From Promethearchaeia archaeon (GTDB lineage: Archaea > Asgardarchaeota > Lokiarchaeia > Sigyniarchaeales > SOKP01), in contig JAHQWK010000023.1 in NCBI GenBank assembly GCA_029856145.1, forward strand, positions 47,999-111,998: a stretch of 64,000 nucleotides of DNA, in the 5' to 3' direction. Made by a program: the position numbers and the translations under genes. Within the stretch, counting starts at the first letter, position 1, and each line of letters opens with the position of its first letter. This document shows, in pieces, positions 21,730 to 32,123 of the stretch. A model generated the notes under the pieces. It searched no databases, was not told where the DNA came from, and worked only from the letters and a program-made list of their open reading frames with translations.

Positions 21730-23406
21730 ATGTTATCAAAAGAAGAAATTGAGAAAATTGAAGTTAAAAAGAAGGAATGGGAAGAAAAATTCTTATCTAA
21801 ATTTGTTGAGAAGGGAGAAACGAAGGAGAAATTTGAAACTCCTTCAGGTATTCCCTTAAAACATGTTTATAGTCCAGATGATATTAAAAGTATAAATTAC
21901 ATAGAAGATCTTGGATTTCCTGGAGCACCTCCATTCACAAGGGGAGTATATCCAAATATGTATCGTGGAAGAATTTGGACTATGCGACAATATGGAGGGT
22001 TTGCTGACGCAGCGAAAACAAACGAGAGATTTAAATATCTAATATCACAAGGACAAAAGGGATTATCTATAGCATTTGATCTTCCTACTCAGATGGGATA
22101 TAACTCTGATGATAAGATTTGTATAGGTGAGGTTGGACGGATTGGGGTAACTGTAAATTCCTTAAAAGATTTTGAAAAAATATTTGAAGGAATCTCCTTA
22201 GATGATGTCTCAACAAGTATGACCATAAATGCACCAACAGCGGTAATTTTAGCCATGTATATTGCTGTTGGAGAAAATCAAGGAGTGAAACTAGAACAGT
22301 TAACTGGTACTGTTCAAAATGATATTTTAAAAGAATATGTTGCAAGAGGTACCTATATATTCCCCCCAAAACCCTCTTTAAGACTTACTGCTGATGTAGT
22401 TGAATATTGTTCAAAATATCTTCCAAGATTTAATTCTATTAGTATTAGTGGCTACCATATGCGTGAAGCAGGATGTAATGCTTTCCAAGAGATTGCATTT
22501 ACATTAGCTGATGGTATCGCATATGTTGAAGAGGTCATTAAGCGAGGAATTGATATAGATGATTTTGCTTCTAGATTATCATTTTTTTTCACTACTCACA
22601 ACAATTTTTTTGAAGAAATTGCCAAATTAAGAGCTGCTAGAAGATTATGGTCGAAACTTATGAAAGAACGTTTCAAAGCAAAAAATCCTGAATCATTAAG
22701 ATTAAGATTTCACACTCAGACTGCAGGAGTTACTTTAACAGCTCAACAACCGCAAGTAAATATAATTAGAGTAGCTGTTCAAGCTTTAGCTGCAATTCTA
22801 GGCGGTACACAGTCATTACATACCTGTGGTGCTGATGAAGCATTAGCAATTCCAACTGAAGAATCAGTTAAATTATCTTTAAGAACCCAACAAGTTCTTG
22901 CTTATGAGACAGGGGTTACTGATGTTGTAGATCCTTTAGGTGGCTCATATTACATTGAATATTTAACAAATAAATTAGCAGAAAAAGCGTTAGAATATAT
23001 TGAAAAAATAGATCATATGGGGGGTATAACAGAAGCTATTGAAAAGGCATTTATTCAGCAAGAAATTCAAAATAACGCTTATAGAGAACAGTTAAAAATA
23101 GAAGAAGGAGAAAATAAAGTAATTGGTGTAAACATATTCTGTACAAATGAAGAGTGTAAAATAGATACATTTAAGTATGATCAGCATGCCGAAAGGAGAA
23201 TCATAAATTCTTTGAATGAATTAAAAGCAGTACGAAATGAAAATTTAGTAAAAGAAAATTTAAATAAGTTGAAAAAAATTGCTCAATCTTCAGAAAATAT
23301 AATGCCAATAATGATAAAGACAGTGAAAACATATGCTACAATTCAAGAAATATGTGATATTTTGAGAGAAGTATTCGGAGAATACGAAAGTCCTCAAATT
23401 TTTTAA
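21730..23406 (+). CDS. Methylmalonyl-CoA mutase, catalytic (alpha) subunit without B12-binding domain
   Basis: GFPGAPPFTRGVYPNMYRGRIWTMRQYGGFADA, SISGYHMREAGCNAFQEIAFTLADG, QTAGVTLTAQQPQVNIIRVAVQALAA. Confidence 0.96.
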   Translation: MLSKEEIEKIEVKKKEWEEKFLSKFVEKGETKEKFETPSGIPLKHVYSPDDIKSINYIEDLGFPGAPPFTRGVYPNMYRGRIWTMRQYGGFADAAKTNERFKYLISQGQKGLSIAFDLPTQMGYNSDDKICIGEVGRIGVTVNSLKDFEKIFEGISLDDVSTSMTINAPTAVILAMYIAVGENQGVKLEQLTGTVQNDILKEYVARGTYIFPPKPSLRLTADVVEYCSKYLPRFNSISISGYHMREAGCNAFQEIAFTLADGIAYVEEVIKRGIDIDDFASRLSFFFTTHNNFFEEIAKLRAARRLWSKLMKERFKAKNPESLRLRFHTQTAGVTLTAQQPQVNIIRVAVQALAAILGGTQSLHTCGADEALAIPTEESVKLSLRTQQVLAYETGVTDVVDPLGGSYYIEYLTNKLAEKALEYIEKIDHMGGITEAIEKAFIQQEIQNNAYREQLKIEEGENKVIGVNIFCTNEECKIDTFKYDQHAERRIINSLNELKAVRNENLVKENLNKLKKIAQSSENIMPIMIKTVKTYATIQEICDILREVFGEYESPQIF

Positions 23407-23450
23407 ATTTCTCAACTAGTTTAAATATAAATGGGGTATTTTAAAAAAAC

Positions 23451-23951
23451 ATGTCCAATCTTGATGAAGAAACAAAAAAACGCTCAGAAAAGATGATAAA
23501 CCTATTTAATACTTTTAAAAAACAAGAATTAAAAAACCTACCAGTTCCTCCTTTTACAAAATGGGCTAATGGGAAAATAATAAAAGCAGAGTTTGGTTTA
23601 ATGGAATTAGAATTTGAAGTAAGACCTGAAATGGCTAATCCAACGAACTTACTACATGGTGGAATACAATGTGCGTTAATGGATGATGTGATAGGGATTA
23701 CTACCGCCACTTTGGGATATAAAGGGTTTCCAATTAGCATAGACTTCCATGTGGATTACTTAGGAAAAGTGCAAGTTGGTGAAAAAATAAGAGTGATTGG
23801 TGTAATTATTCGGGAGGGAAGAAATATTATCCATGCAAATGCAGAAATTCGTGATATGAAAAATAATCTAATTTCAACTGGTAATTCAAATCTACTGAAG
23901 ACTCAGTTTATACCAGATTATGTAAAAACTGCTGATAAACTAGAAAATTAA
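23451..23951 (+). CDS. Hotdog-fold acyl-CoA thioesterase (PaaI-like)
   Basis: MANPTNLLHGGIQCALMDDVIGITTATLG...SIDFHVDYLGKVQVGEKIRV. Confidence 0.87.
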   Translation: MSNLDEETKKRSEKMINLFNTFKKQELKNLPVPPFTKWANGKIIKAEFGLMELEFEVRPEMANPTNLLHGGIQCALMDDVIGITTATLGYKGFPISIDFHVDYLGKVQVGEKIRVIGVIIREGRNIIHANAEIRDMKNNLISTGNSNLLKTQFIPDYVKTADKLEN

Positions 23952-25385
23952 TCAAGAATGTTCCAATCTTTTTTTATAATTTGTAATCTTTGAGAGTAAT
24001 GGAATAACTTCAAGTGGATCTCCAAAAACTGGAACTCTTCTCTCAATTAACTTTTTTGAAATTCTATCTCTTTCTTCTGGGCGATTCAAGCGTTGAATTA
24101 TAGGAATTAATGGTTTATTGTGTTTATGACCTAAACTTAAGCTTTCTATCATATTAGATTCAAAAGACTGATTATCCATTGATTTAAAGACTGTAGTTAA
24201 ATAAAAACTAGGTAAATCTAATATTAAACCATCTATTTTTTTGTCAGTTAAAGCAAGATCAATTGTTTCATATACAGCATTTTCAAAGAAAAACTGTGCT
24301 GCTAAATCTAAAGGATTTTTTGAACTTGTTCCAGGTAACAATAATTTTAAATTTAATTTCTCTTGAATTTTTGGAGTAAAAGGAGGAACTTTCATTCCTT
24401 CTTTTTCAAGTAGATCAACTAAAAGAACACCATAACCTCCACTGATACTAAAAACTGCCAGGTTATTTAATTCGAAAATTCCATAACAATCAATTAAACG
24501 AGCAGCATATAATAATTGTTCTAAAGTATTAACTTGAATAATATTATACTGTTTAAGAAAGGCTTCCCAGAGTCGCTTGTCTCCTGAGATTGAAGCCGTA
24601 TGGGTTTTAGCTGCAATTGATCCAGTTTCAGATTGCCCTCCTTTCAAGACGATAATAGGTTTTTTATTTTGATTGAGAACTTTTTTTAAGTCTTCAATTC
24701 TGCCTTCTTTAATACCCTCTAAATAACATAAAATAATAGTGGTTTCTGGATCATTACTTAAAAAATATATTAAATCAACAAAATCCAAATCAGCACCATT
24801 TCCAAATGAAAATACTTTCGAAAAATTAATCCCGATGGCATTCGCACCATAAATAGCAATATTACATATCCCCCCAGACTGTGCAATAAATCCTATGTTT
24901 CCTGGTGTTGTTGGAAATTGTGGGCGCCAAGCTATCCCTAATTTAGGATAAAATAATCCCATCCCGTTTGGTCCTAATACCCTTACCTTATTTTGTGCTT
25001 GCTTCAATATTTCCTTTTCTAATTGAATGCCTTCTTCCGTACCTGAATCAGAAAATTCAGAAGTAAAAATAGTTACTAATTTTACCTTTTTTTTTACACA
25101 AGCTTTCATTGTACTTAATATTTGAGATGGAGGAACTGCTATGAATGCAAAATCGACTTCTCCAGGGATTTCTTCTAATGATGAATAAATATTTTCCTTG
25201 TTGAAATTGTGTATTTTATCAACAGTTGGGTGTACAGCATAAATAGGACCTTCAAAATAATCTGCATGATTTTTTAAAAAAAAATATTCTCGTTTTTTGG
25301 AGGGGCCAATCACAGCTATAGATTTAATACTATTAATAAAAGAAATATCCTTAATGCTAAACTCTTGAGAATTTATCTTAGGCAT
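23952..25385 (-). CDS. ADP-forming acyl-CoA synthetase, CoA-binding/ligase (alpha-type) protein
   Basis: SIAVIGPSKKRE, VLGPNGMGLFYPKLGIAWRPQFPTTPGNIGFIAQSGG, KTHTASISGDKRLWEAFLKQ. Confidence 0.88.
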   Translation of the reverse strand: MPKINSQEFSIKDISFINSIKSIAVIGPSKKREYFFLKNHADYFEGPIYAVHPTVDKIHNFNKENIYSSLEEIPGEVDFAFIAVPPSQILSTMKACVKKKVKLVTIFTSEFSDSGTEEGIQLEKEILKQAQNKVRVLGPNGMGLFYPKLGIAWRPQFPTTPGNIGFIAQSGGICNIAIYGANAIGINFSKVFSFGNGADLDFVDLIYFLSNDPETTIILCYLEGIKEGRIEDLKKVLNQNKKPIIVLKGGQSETGSIAAKTHTASISGDKRLWEAFLKQYNIIQVNTLEQLLYAARLIDCYGIFELNNLAVFSISGGYGVLLVDLLEKEGMKVPPFTPKIQEKLNLKLLLPGTSSKNPLDLAAQFFFENAVYETIDLALTDKKIDGLILDLPSFYLTTVFKSMDNQSFESNMIESLSLGHKHNKPLIPIIQRLNRPEERDRISKKLIERRVPVFGDPLEVIPLLSKITNYKKRLEHS

Positions 25386-25575
25386 TAATATTTTAAATAT
25401 AATGTGTAATAAATTTTTTAAGATTTGTTAATTGTTCTTAAATCTGTTATTTTAGAGTAATAAAAGAATTTTAATATCCTATACGTGTTTCTTGTTAGGG
25501 AATTGGTAATTAATTATAAATAATTATTAAGTTGTACTTATAAATAATAAGTTTATAAAAGAGTTTTATTTCTCA

Positions 25576-25799
25576 TTTTCAATTTTGTCAAATGAAAAAA
25601 AAAAATTTATATATTAAATGGCATAATAAAGAATCACTGAAAATGTCTAGAATTTCGTAGGGTGTAAATCACTTGCAGAAATTTTTCGACTTTTTGGCTT
25701 TGTTCGTAGTATCTTAAAAGTTATTGGATTTTAGATATTAAACAGCAAAAATGGAAAAGAAATTTCCAACAAATTTAAAAAAAAAAAATGAGATGAAAA
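25576..25799 (+). promoter_or_regulatory. Conserved ~220-nt leader upstream of metalloprotease gene, copy 1
   Basis: Shares ttttcaattttgtcaaatgaaaaa, aatttcgtagggt..aaatcacttgcagaaattt and aagaaatttccaacaaatttaaaaaaa..atgagatga with 28288-28508. Confidence 0.75.
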
Positions 25800-25803
25800 A
25801 GTA

Positions 25804-28026
25804 ATGAGAAAAAAATTTGTTACAATTCTAGTAGTCCTCGCCTTTTTAAGTGTTGCTGGTTTTACAGCAATTTTTAATGTAAGAGGAGATATCGCGGCTG
25901 AATATGATGGGTTTGATATCGAAAGAATCGATGGTTGCAAACATGCTGATGAATTATCACTTGAGGGTGTAGAATTTACTAATCCTAATAGTCCATGGGA
26001 ATATCCTGTCATTGACGATTATAAGGGCACTTTAGACTGGATATTTTTTGATAATATATTCAATGGAACTTACGGAAATATCTGGGTAAGTATAGATCCT
26101 GTTTATGACGAATATTTTGATCTTGGTCCCGAAGGTTATAGTCCTGAGGATATCTGGGCTTTTGGTTATCCTTGGACTCCTACTGGTTACCCTGATCCTA
26201 GTTATCCAGGTGGCTATTATTTACCTCCTGGGTATAGAGACACTATAACTGGACAAGATCTATTAGAGGTGTTATACGAATTCGATAATAACATACATGA
26301 TAAAGATGTAGAACATTTTGGTCAATATGCTGATCGAGCAGGACCATATGGTGACTATAAGACCCAAATAATGATATTCAATGTTCGTGATGAATGGTTC
26401 TACGATCCTGTAAACGCTGCAGGGTTCATCGAAGGATATTTCTGGAGTTCTATCGCCAATTGGGGTGCAAACGCATTCCACATGGATTCATATCAATGGT
26501 GGAGGAGACAAGGTGAAACTCCACCTATGGTAGATCCTTTAACTGGATTTGATTATTATTATCTGAGCGTTAAAGCATGGGAATATGAAGGAACATTTGC
26601 TCATGAATTCCAACATCTTATTCATTATGATCAGGACCCTGATGAAGAATCCTGGGTAGATGAAGGTTGTGCAACTTTAGCTGAATGGCTTTGCGGATAT
26701 GGCTTTTCACCAGGGCATATTTCAGAGTATTTACTCTGGCACTGGGACACTCCATTGACAATCTGGGAACAATATTTAGCTGATTATGGTGCATCATTCT
26801 TATGGACCTTCTATATGTATGAACATTATGGTGGAGCTGATTTCTTATGGGATCTCGTTCAAGACCAAGCTAACGGAATAGCTGGATATGAAAATGTATT
26901 AGCTGCTCATGGTATAGATAGGACATTTGATCAAATCTTTCAAGATTGGTGTATCGCAAATTATCTTGATGATACTTCATTCGCTAAAGGAAGATATGGT
27001 TATTATGAATTAGATCTACCTTCTGAAAACTCAGATGGGATGAGTATACAGTTATCAATGGATTTGTGGGCTGATTGGTATGCAGGTACCGGCTTGTTCG
27101 ATTGGTTTGTGGATGAATATCCATATAATGGTGCTTATATAGCGGCTGGTCGTGGTTTGCAATACACTGCAAATTATGTCAAATTCACAGACATGCCACT
27201 CTTATTTGAAGTAGGATTTGACGGTGATGATTTCTGTGGCGCTGCACCAACTAGTGGTACACATAATTGGTATTCTAATGGTGGAGCATGGTCATGGTTT
27301 TCACTTGGTCAGACTTTTGATGTCCCTGCTACAGGAGCAACCTTACACTTCTCTAACTATTACTCAATCGAACCAGATTGGGACTATGGTTATATTGAAG
27401 TTCATGACCTTACTACTGATGAGTGGACAACGCTTCCAGGTCTTACAACAACGACTTATCTAGGGCATGCTCAAGATAATGAACACACTCCCCTTCATAG
27501 AGAACCAACCACCTATAATGAAACAGGAACATGGAACTGTTTTACAGGAGAAAGTTATGGATTATATACGGAAGAAATGGATCTTACACCTTTTGCTGGA
27601 CATACTATAGAACTATACTTCACTTATTGGACTGATGGATTCACAGTTGCTTCAGGATGGTATCTTGACGATATTGAAATCCCTGAAATTGGGTTCTATG
27701 ATGATTGTGAGACTGAAGGTGCCTGGGTATTCAATGGATGGAGCTTAAATGACGAGATCATCTATAATAACTTTGAATTAAGTTTCATCAAAACATCCAC
27801 CTTAACGAAGAGGAATGGTGACGTATGGAACACATGGAACAGGATTTATGGTATGCACCTCGATGATGATACCGAAGAAGGACTTAAGTGGTTGCTTACG
27901 CTTAACAACAAACGTATTTCAACTGAAGTTATAATGGTGGTTGCAAACCAACCAGGTTATGAACATACATTTGGAACCAGCTACTCTTACACTGCAGATT
28001 CATGGAATTGGCGTTGCCGCTGGTAG
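25804..28026 (+). CDS. Secreted M6-like (immune inhibitor A-like) metalloprotease
   Basis: Signal peptide MRKKFVTILVVLAFLSVAGFTAIF; zinc motif AHEFQHLIHYDQDPDEESWVDEGCATLAEW; beta-rich C-terminal domain. Confidence 0.88.
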   Translation: MRKKFVTILVVLAFLSVAGFTAIFNVRGDIAAEYDGFDIERIDGCKHADELSLEGVEFTNPNSPWEYPVIDDYKGTLDWIFFDNIFNGTYGNIWVSIDPVYDEYFDLGPEGYSPEDIWAFGYPWTPTGYPDPSYPGGYYLPPGYRDTITGQDLLEVLYEFDNNIHDKDVEHFGQYADRAGPYGDYKTQIMIFNVRDEWFYDPVNAAGFIEGYFWSSIANWGANAFHMDSYQWWRRQGETPPMVDPLTGFDYYYLSVKAWEYEGTFAHEFQHLIHYDQDPDEESWVDEGCATLAEWLCGYGFSPGHISEYLLWHWDTPLTIWEQYLADYGASFLWTFYMYEHYGGADFLWDLVQDQANGIAGYENVLAAHGIDRTFDQIFQDWCIANYLDDTSFAKGRYGYYELDLPSENSDGMSIQLSMDLWADWYAGTGLFDWFVDEYPYNGAYIAAGRGLQYTANYVKFTDMPLLFEVGFDGDDFCGAAPTSGTHNWYSNGGAWSWFSLGQTFDVPATGATLHFSNYYSIEPDWDYGYIEVHDLTTDEWTTLPGLTTTTYLGHAQDNEHTPLHREPTTYNETGTWNCFTGESYGLYTEEMDLTPFAGHTIELYFTYWTDGFTVASGWYLDDIEIPEIGFYDDCETEGAWVFNGWSLNDEIIYNNFELSFIKTSTLTKRNGDVWNTWNRIYGMHLDDDTEEGLKWLLTLNNKRISTEVIMVVANQPGYEHTFGTSYSYTADSWNWRCRW

Positions 28027-28287
28027 AATAAAAATTAACAATATATTTCCAGTAAAAAAACTAAATAAACTTTTTTTTATTTTTTTGAATTGATTTATTC
28101 AATATCTATTTATTCGATTTTTTAAATAAATAGTTATCAATATTCTGTAACTATACAAAAATTAAGTTATTTGAAGCATGCACAAGAGATGGTTATAAAC
28201 CAAAATTGGTACTTTTGACTTAAAATATATGATAATGTGGAAAGAAAGATGGAGATTTACTTATAATCTAATAAAAAATAATTTTTG

Positions 28288-28508
28288 TTTTTCAATTTTG
28301 TCAAATGAAAAAAAGATTTATAATTAATCGATATAATACAAATCTCAATAAATTTGTCAATAATTTCGTAGGGTAGAAATCACTTGCAGAAATTTAATGA
28401 CATTTTGGTTATGTTCATATTATCTTTAAAAATTGCATAGATTTGGGATATATGAACTGCAATAATGAAAAAGAAATTTCCAACAAATTTAAAAAAAAAA
28501 TGAGATGA
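28288..28508 (+). repeat. Conserved leader, copy 2, downstream of metalloprotease gene
   Basis: Direct repeat of 25576-25799 (see that entry), readable by eye over several blocks. Confidence 0.75.
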
Positions 28509-28519
28509 TATAAAAATCG

Positions 28520-28580
28520 AATAGATCTCTATATTCTTTGTTATAATAGTCTTCACACATTTAAATGTTAGCTTGTATAT
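28520..28580 (+). pseudogene. Decayed remnant of a metalloprotease 5' end (signal-peptide region) after leader copy 2
   Basis: ttgttataatagtcttcacacatttaaatgttagcttgt resembles ttgttacaattctagtagtcctcgcctttttaagtgttgctggt of 25818-25862, with indels and no ORF. Confidence 0.45.
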
Positions 28581-28802
28581 TTTCATTTTTTAATTAAAAT
28601 TCTGAATGTCAAAATATGGAGATAAGTTTTTGGGATTTAAAGTTATTAAAGACAAAAGATAAAGATCTACTTCTTTGGATTACTTTAACAATCTATAGAA
28701 TATGGAAAAAAAATTTTAATTGCTTGTATTTTTAAAGAATGGTTAATTAAATGAAGTTAAATTGGCAGAAATGGTTTGAATATCTAAAGAAGGCAAATCA
28801 AT

Positions 28803-29744
28803 TTGGGTAGTAAAGATTTTAAGATTTCAAAACTGCTATCTGAATTAAGAAAAAATAGCTTATCTGGGGCAAGTGAATTAATCTTTAAGGCTTTAGATAT
28901 AATAAGGTTTCAATTAAAACTAGTTGAAGACCCAAATAAAAATATCGAAGGGAAAATGGTCGATTTAATAGTAAAAATTATTAATTCACGTCCAAGTATG
29001 GCATCTCTTATTAACACAATGGGATATATTATCCAATGTTCAGAAACTCTGAATAAAAGATCAATAGAAGAAAGAATAAATCAGTTTGAAAAAGAGAGAA
29101 TTAGGAGGAATATAGCTTTAGAAAAAAACTTCAAGGAATTTTTAAGTATAAAGGCAAAGCTTCATCGTAAAATATTGCTTATTTCATATAGTTCTACAAT
29201 TGTAAATCTTCTATTGAAATACAATAATTATGATATGGAAATATACGTTCTCGAATCCAGACCATTATTGGAAGGACAAAAAACTGCCGAAATTTTATCT
29301 CAATATTTTAAAACACACCTTATAATTGATGCTGCGATTGGAAAGTTTATTGATCAAATTGATTTAGTGCTAATTGGTGTTGATAGTATCTTAAAAGATG
29401 GATCAATTATCAATAAAATTGGTACATATCCTTTAGCACTGTTAGCAAAGATAAGCAAAAAAAGTGTTTATGCAGTATGTGATTCTTTTAAATATAACTT
29501 AAGAAGCCATTTTGGTGAAAAAATCTTAATTGAACAAAAACCTTCAAATGAGATTTATAATAAAGAGAGAAAATATGAAAACTTAGAAGTACATAATTAT
29601 TATTTTGATACAACACCTTCTAAATACATAACAGGAATTATTTCTGACTATGGAATCTTAAGAATTCACGATTTTCTGGAAAAAGTGCGACAAGATTTAC
29701 CAATCGAGTGGTTTAAATATTTTATACATAACAAAAAGATATGA
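28803..29744 (+). CDS. eIF2B alpha/beta/delta-like protein (IF-2B family)
   Basis: LLISYSSTIVNLL, IYVLESRPLLEGQKTAEIL, DLVLIGVDSILKDGSIINKIGTYPLALLAK, VYAVCDSFKYN. Confidence 0.88.
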   Translation: MGSKDFKISKLLSELRKNSLSGASELIFKALDIIRFQLKLVEDPNKNIEGKMVDLIVKIINSRPSMASLINTMGYIIQCSETLNKRSIEERINQFEKERIRRNIALEKNFKEFLSIKAKLHRKILLISYSSTIVNLLLKYNNYDMEIYVLESRPLLEGQKTAEILSQYFKTHLIIDAAIGKFIDQIDLVLIGVDSILKDGSIINKIGTYPLALLAKISKKSVYAVCDSFKYNLRSHFGEKILIEQKPSNEIYNKERKYENLEVHNYYFDTTPSKYITGIISDYGILRIHDFLEKVRQDLPIEWFKYFIHNKKI

Positions 29745-30991
29745 TTTTAAAATCAAAAATGAATGTTCAAGAATTAAATACAAAAATAAGAGATGAAGGA
29801 TTTTCTGATAAGAAACCTAATGAAGATATTGCTTATCAAATAACAGAAAAACTTGCTTTCCCCCGGTTAGTTGGTTCAAAAGGGGAGAAGAAAGCTATCC
29901 AAATCATTCTTGATGAATTTAAAAAAGTGGAATATAATACTATCCATCGAGAAAGTTTTAAGACGTCATTCTATAATTGGATTTTCTTAAGATATGCGTT
30001 TATACCAATTGGAATTGGTTTAATTCTATTAGCTGTTTCATTTTTCATAAATTCGTGGCTTACTCTCGGTTTTATTGCTTTAAATATCTTTATGGCTTCA
30101 AAAATTCTTGGATTAGCAACTACGGATAAAATTCATTTATTAAAAGATAGAGAAAAGAATTATGATACAGAAAATATATATGTTGATTTAAAAAGTAAGA
30201 ATGCAAAAGCAACGATTATTTTTATGGGTCATTGGGATTCAAAGTCACAAACCTTTCCCTCATCCATAAGAATTATCATAAGTTTAATTACACTATTAAG
30301 TTTTTTCATAATGCTCCTTATATATCTTATTTTTGCCATAATTGAATTAATATTCTCCTTTAATAATTCTATAGCGGATTTTGTTTTACTTTATTCTAGC
30401 ATTACTTTTGCTATTATCGCTAATCTGAATTATTTCAATAAAACGGGGAATAATTCTCCTGGAGCATACGATAACGCAGCAGCAGTAGGAGTTATTATTG
30501 AGCTTGCTAGATATTTTAAAGAAAATCCACTTGAAAATATAGATCTTATTTGCCTTTGTACAAGTAGTGAAGAACTGAATCTAGGGGGAGCTAAGGATTT
30601 TATTAAAAACCATAAGCATGATTTTGATAAAAAATCGACTTACTTCATTAATTTTGATCTTATAGGTGGTAAAGAATTAATAAAAGTAGTAACTTCATAT
30701 GGAATTCCTCGAAAAGAATCATCGAAAAAGCTTAATGATTTATTTTTAACTAGTGCTAAAGAATTGAACATTAAAGCGAATAAAACATATTTAATTACTG
30801 GTGCATGGTCTGATTATATGCCTATTGTTCAAGAAGGTTTTGAGGCTTGTTGGATTGGTTCTCAACCTGGATTAAAATATGTGCATACGAAGAAAGACGA
30901 TATGAATTTAGTTTCGAAACAAGGAATAAGAAACATCCTTCTATTATGTGTAGACGTAGTAAATAAAATAAATGATGAATTAAATTTGTAA
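29741..30991 (+). CDS. Membrane-associated M28-family peptidase
   Basis: IIFMGHWDSKSQTFP, SPGAYDNAAAVGVIIELARYF, LCTSSEELNLGGAKDF, YVHTKKDDMNLV, with hydrophobic TM segments. Confidence 0.87.
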   Translation: MILKSKMNVQELNTKIRDEGFSDKKPNEDIAYQITEKLAFPRLVGSKGEKKAIQIILDEFKKVEYNTIHRESFKTSFYNWIFLRYAFIPIGIGLILLAVSFFINSWLTLGFIALNIFMASKILGLATTDKIHLLKDREKNYDTENIYVDLKSKNAKATIIFMGHWDSKSQTFPSSIRIIISLITLLSFFIMLLIYLIFAIIELIFSFNNSIADFVLLYSSITFAIIANLNYFNKTGNNSPGAYDNAAAVGVIIELARYFKENPLENIDLICLCTSSEELNLGGAKDFIKNHKHDFDKKSTYFINFDLIGGKELIKVVTSYGIPRKESSKKLNDLFLTSAKELNIKANKTYLITGAWSDYMPIVQEGFEACWIGSQPGLKYVHTKKDDMNLVSKQGIRNILLLCVDVVNKINDELNL

Positions 30992-31133
30992 TTCAATATT
31001 TTATATTAACTCCCCTATTTTTGATAATGAGACTATAAGAAAGTTTTAAGAAAGATTAAGCATAACTTAATTTTTATCCTAAAATTTATTTAATAAAAAT
31101 TGATTTTTTAAAAAATTTAAGAGTTATTTTAAT

Positions 31134-32123
31134 ATGTTAACTCCAGAACAGATGAAAGAAATTTTAAAAGAAAATGTAATTAATCTTAGGTTTCACGCTC
31201 GTGGTGGACAAGGAGGAGTTACTGCTTCTAACCTATGTGTTGAAGCATTTTATGGTTATGGTGTATGTCAACCCTTATTTGGGGCAGAACGTATGGGATC
31301 TCCTACTGAAAGTTATGTCAGGCTTAGCGGAAATGAAGATTTGGTAAGAACTAATGAGCAAGTTTATGCTCCACACGCAGTTTCTGTATTGGATCCCTCT
31401 CTTTTAGGAGAAGTTGATGTAATAGCGGGGATCGCTCCTGGAGGGTGGCTTATTGTTAATACTACTATGGATCAGGTCTCTATTCAAGAAATTATTGGTC
31501 GAAAAGATATCAATATTGCAACAATAGATGCACTAAACATTGCAATGGAAATTTTTGGTAGAAACATTACAAACACTATCATTTTAGGAGCCTTATTAAG
31601 AGTGGTTCCTATATTTTCCATTGATGCATTAGCAGATGCAATAATGCGTCGATTTAAAGGTGAAATTGCGGGGAAAAATGTTGTTGCTATAAAACAGGCT
31701 TATGAAGAAACTTGTATATATGAAACTCCAGATGCTCCTGCTATTGATTTTACGATTGATACAAAAGTTCCTTGGCAACAAGTATATCCTGGATTGCCTG
31801 GATTTAAAGAACTGGATGATGCGGGAGTATGGTACTGTGATGAAGATGTTATAGAAATTGGGAGTAAGCAAGTAAATACGGGTTCTTGGGGTGAATGGGA
31901 TATGATTTGGGACGAAGAAAAATGTACTGACTGTGCTCAATGCTGGTATATTTGTCCTGATTTCACAATTATTAGAGAAAAAGGAGAAGATGGGCTATGG
32001 CATATGAAGGGTATTGACCAAGCTCATTGTAAATCTTGTCAAAATTGTCTAGAGATCTGTCCTGTTCAAGCTATTACTAAAAAATTAAAACAAGGTCCGG
32101 CTTCATGTGCCGTGCCTGAATGA
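31134..32123 (+). CDS. 2-oxoacid (pyruvate):ferredoxin oxidoreductase, fused gamma-delta subunits
   Basis: Gamma: RFHARGGQGGVTASNLCVEAF...GAERMGSPTESYVR. Delta: CTDCAQCWYICPD and CKSCQNCLEICPVQAI. Confidence 0.94.
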   Translation: MLTPEQMKEILKENVINLRFHARGGQGGVTASNLCVEAFYGYGVCQPLFGAERMGSPTESYVRLSGNEDLVRTNEQVYAPHAVSVLDPSLLGEVDVIAGIAPGGWLIVNTTMDQVSIQEIIGRKDINIATIDALNIAMEIFGRNITNTIILGALLRVVPIFSIDALADAIMRRFKGEIAGKNVVAIKQAYEETCIYETPDAPAIDFTIDTKVPWQQVYPGLPGFKELDDAGVWYCDEDVIEIGSKQVNTGSWGEWDMIWDEEKCTDCAQCWYICPDFTIIREKGEDGLWHMKGIDQAHCKSCQNCLEICPVQAITKKLKQGPASCAVPE

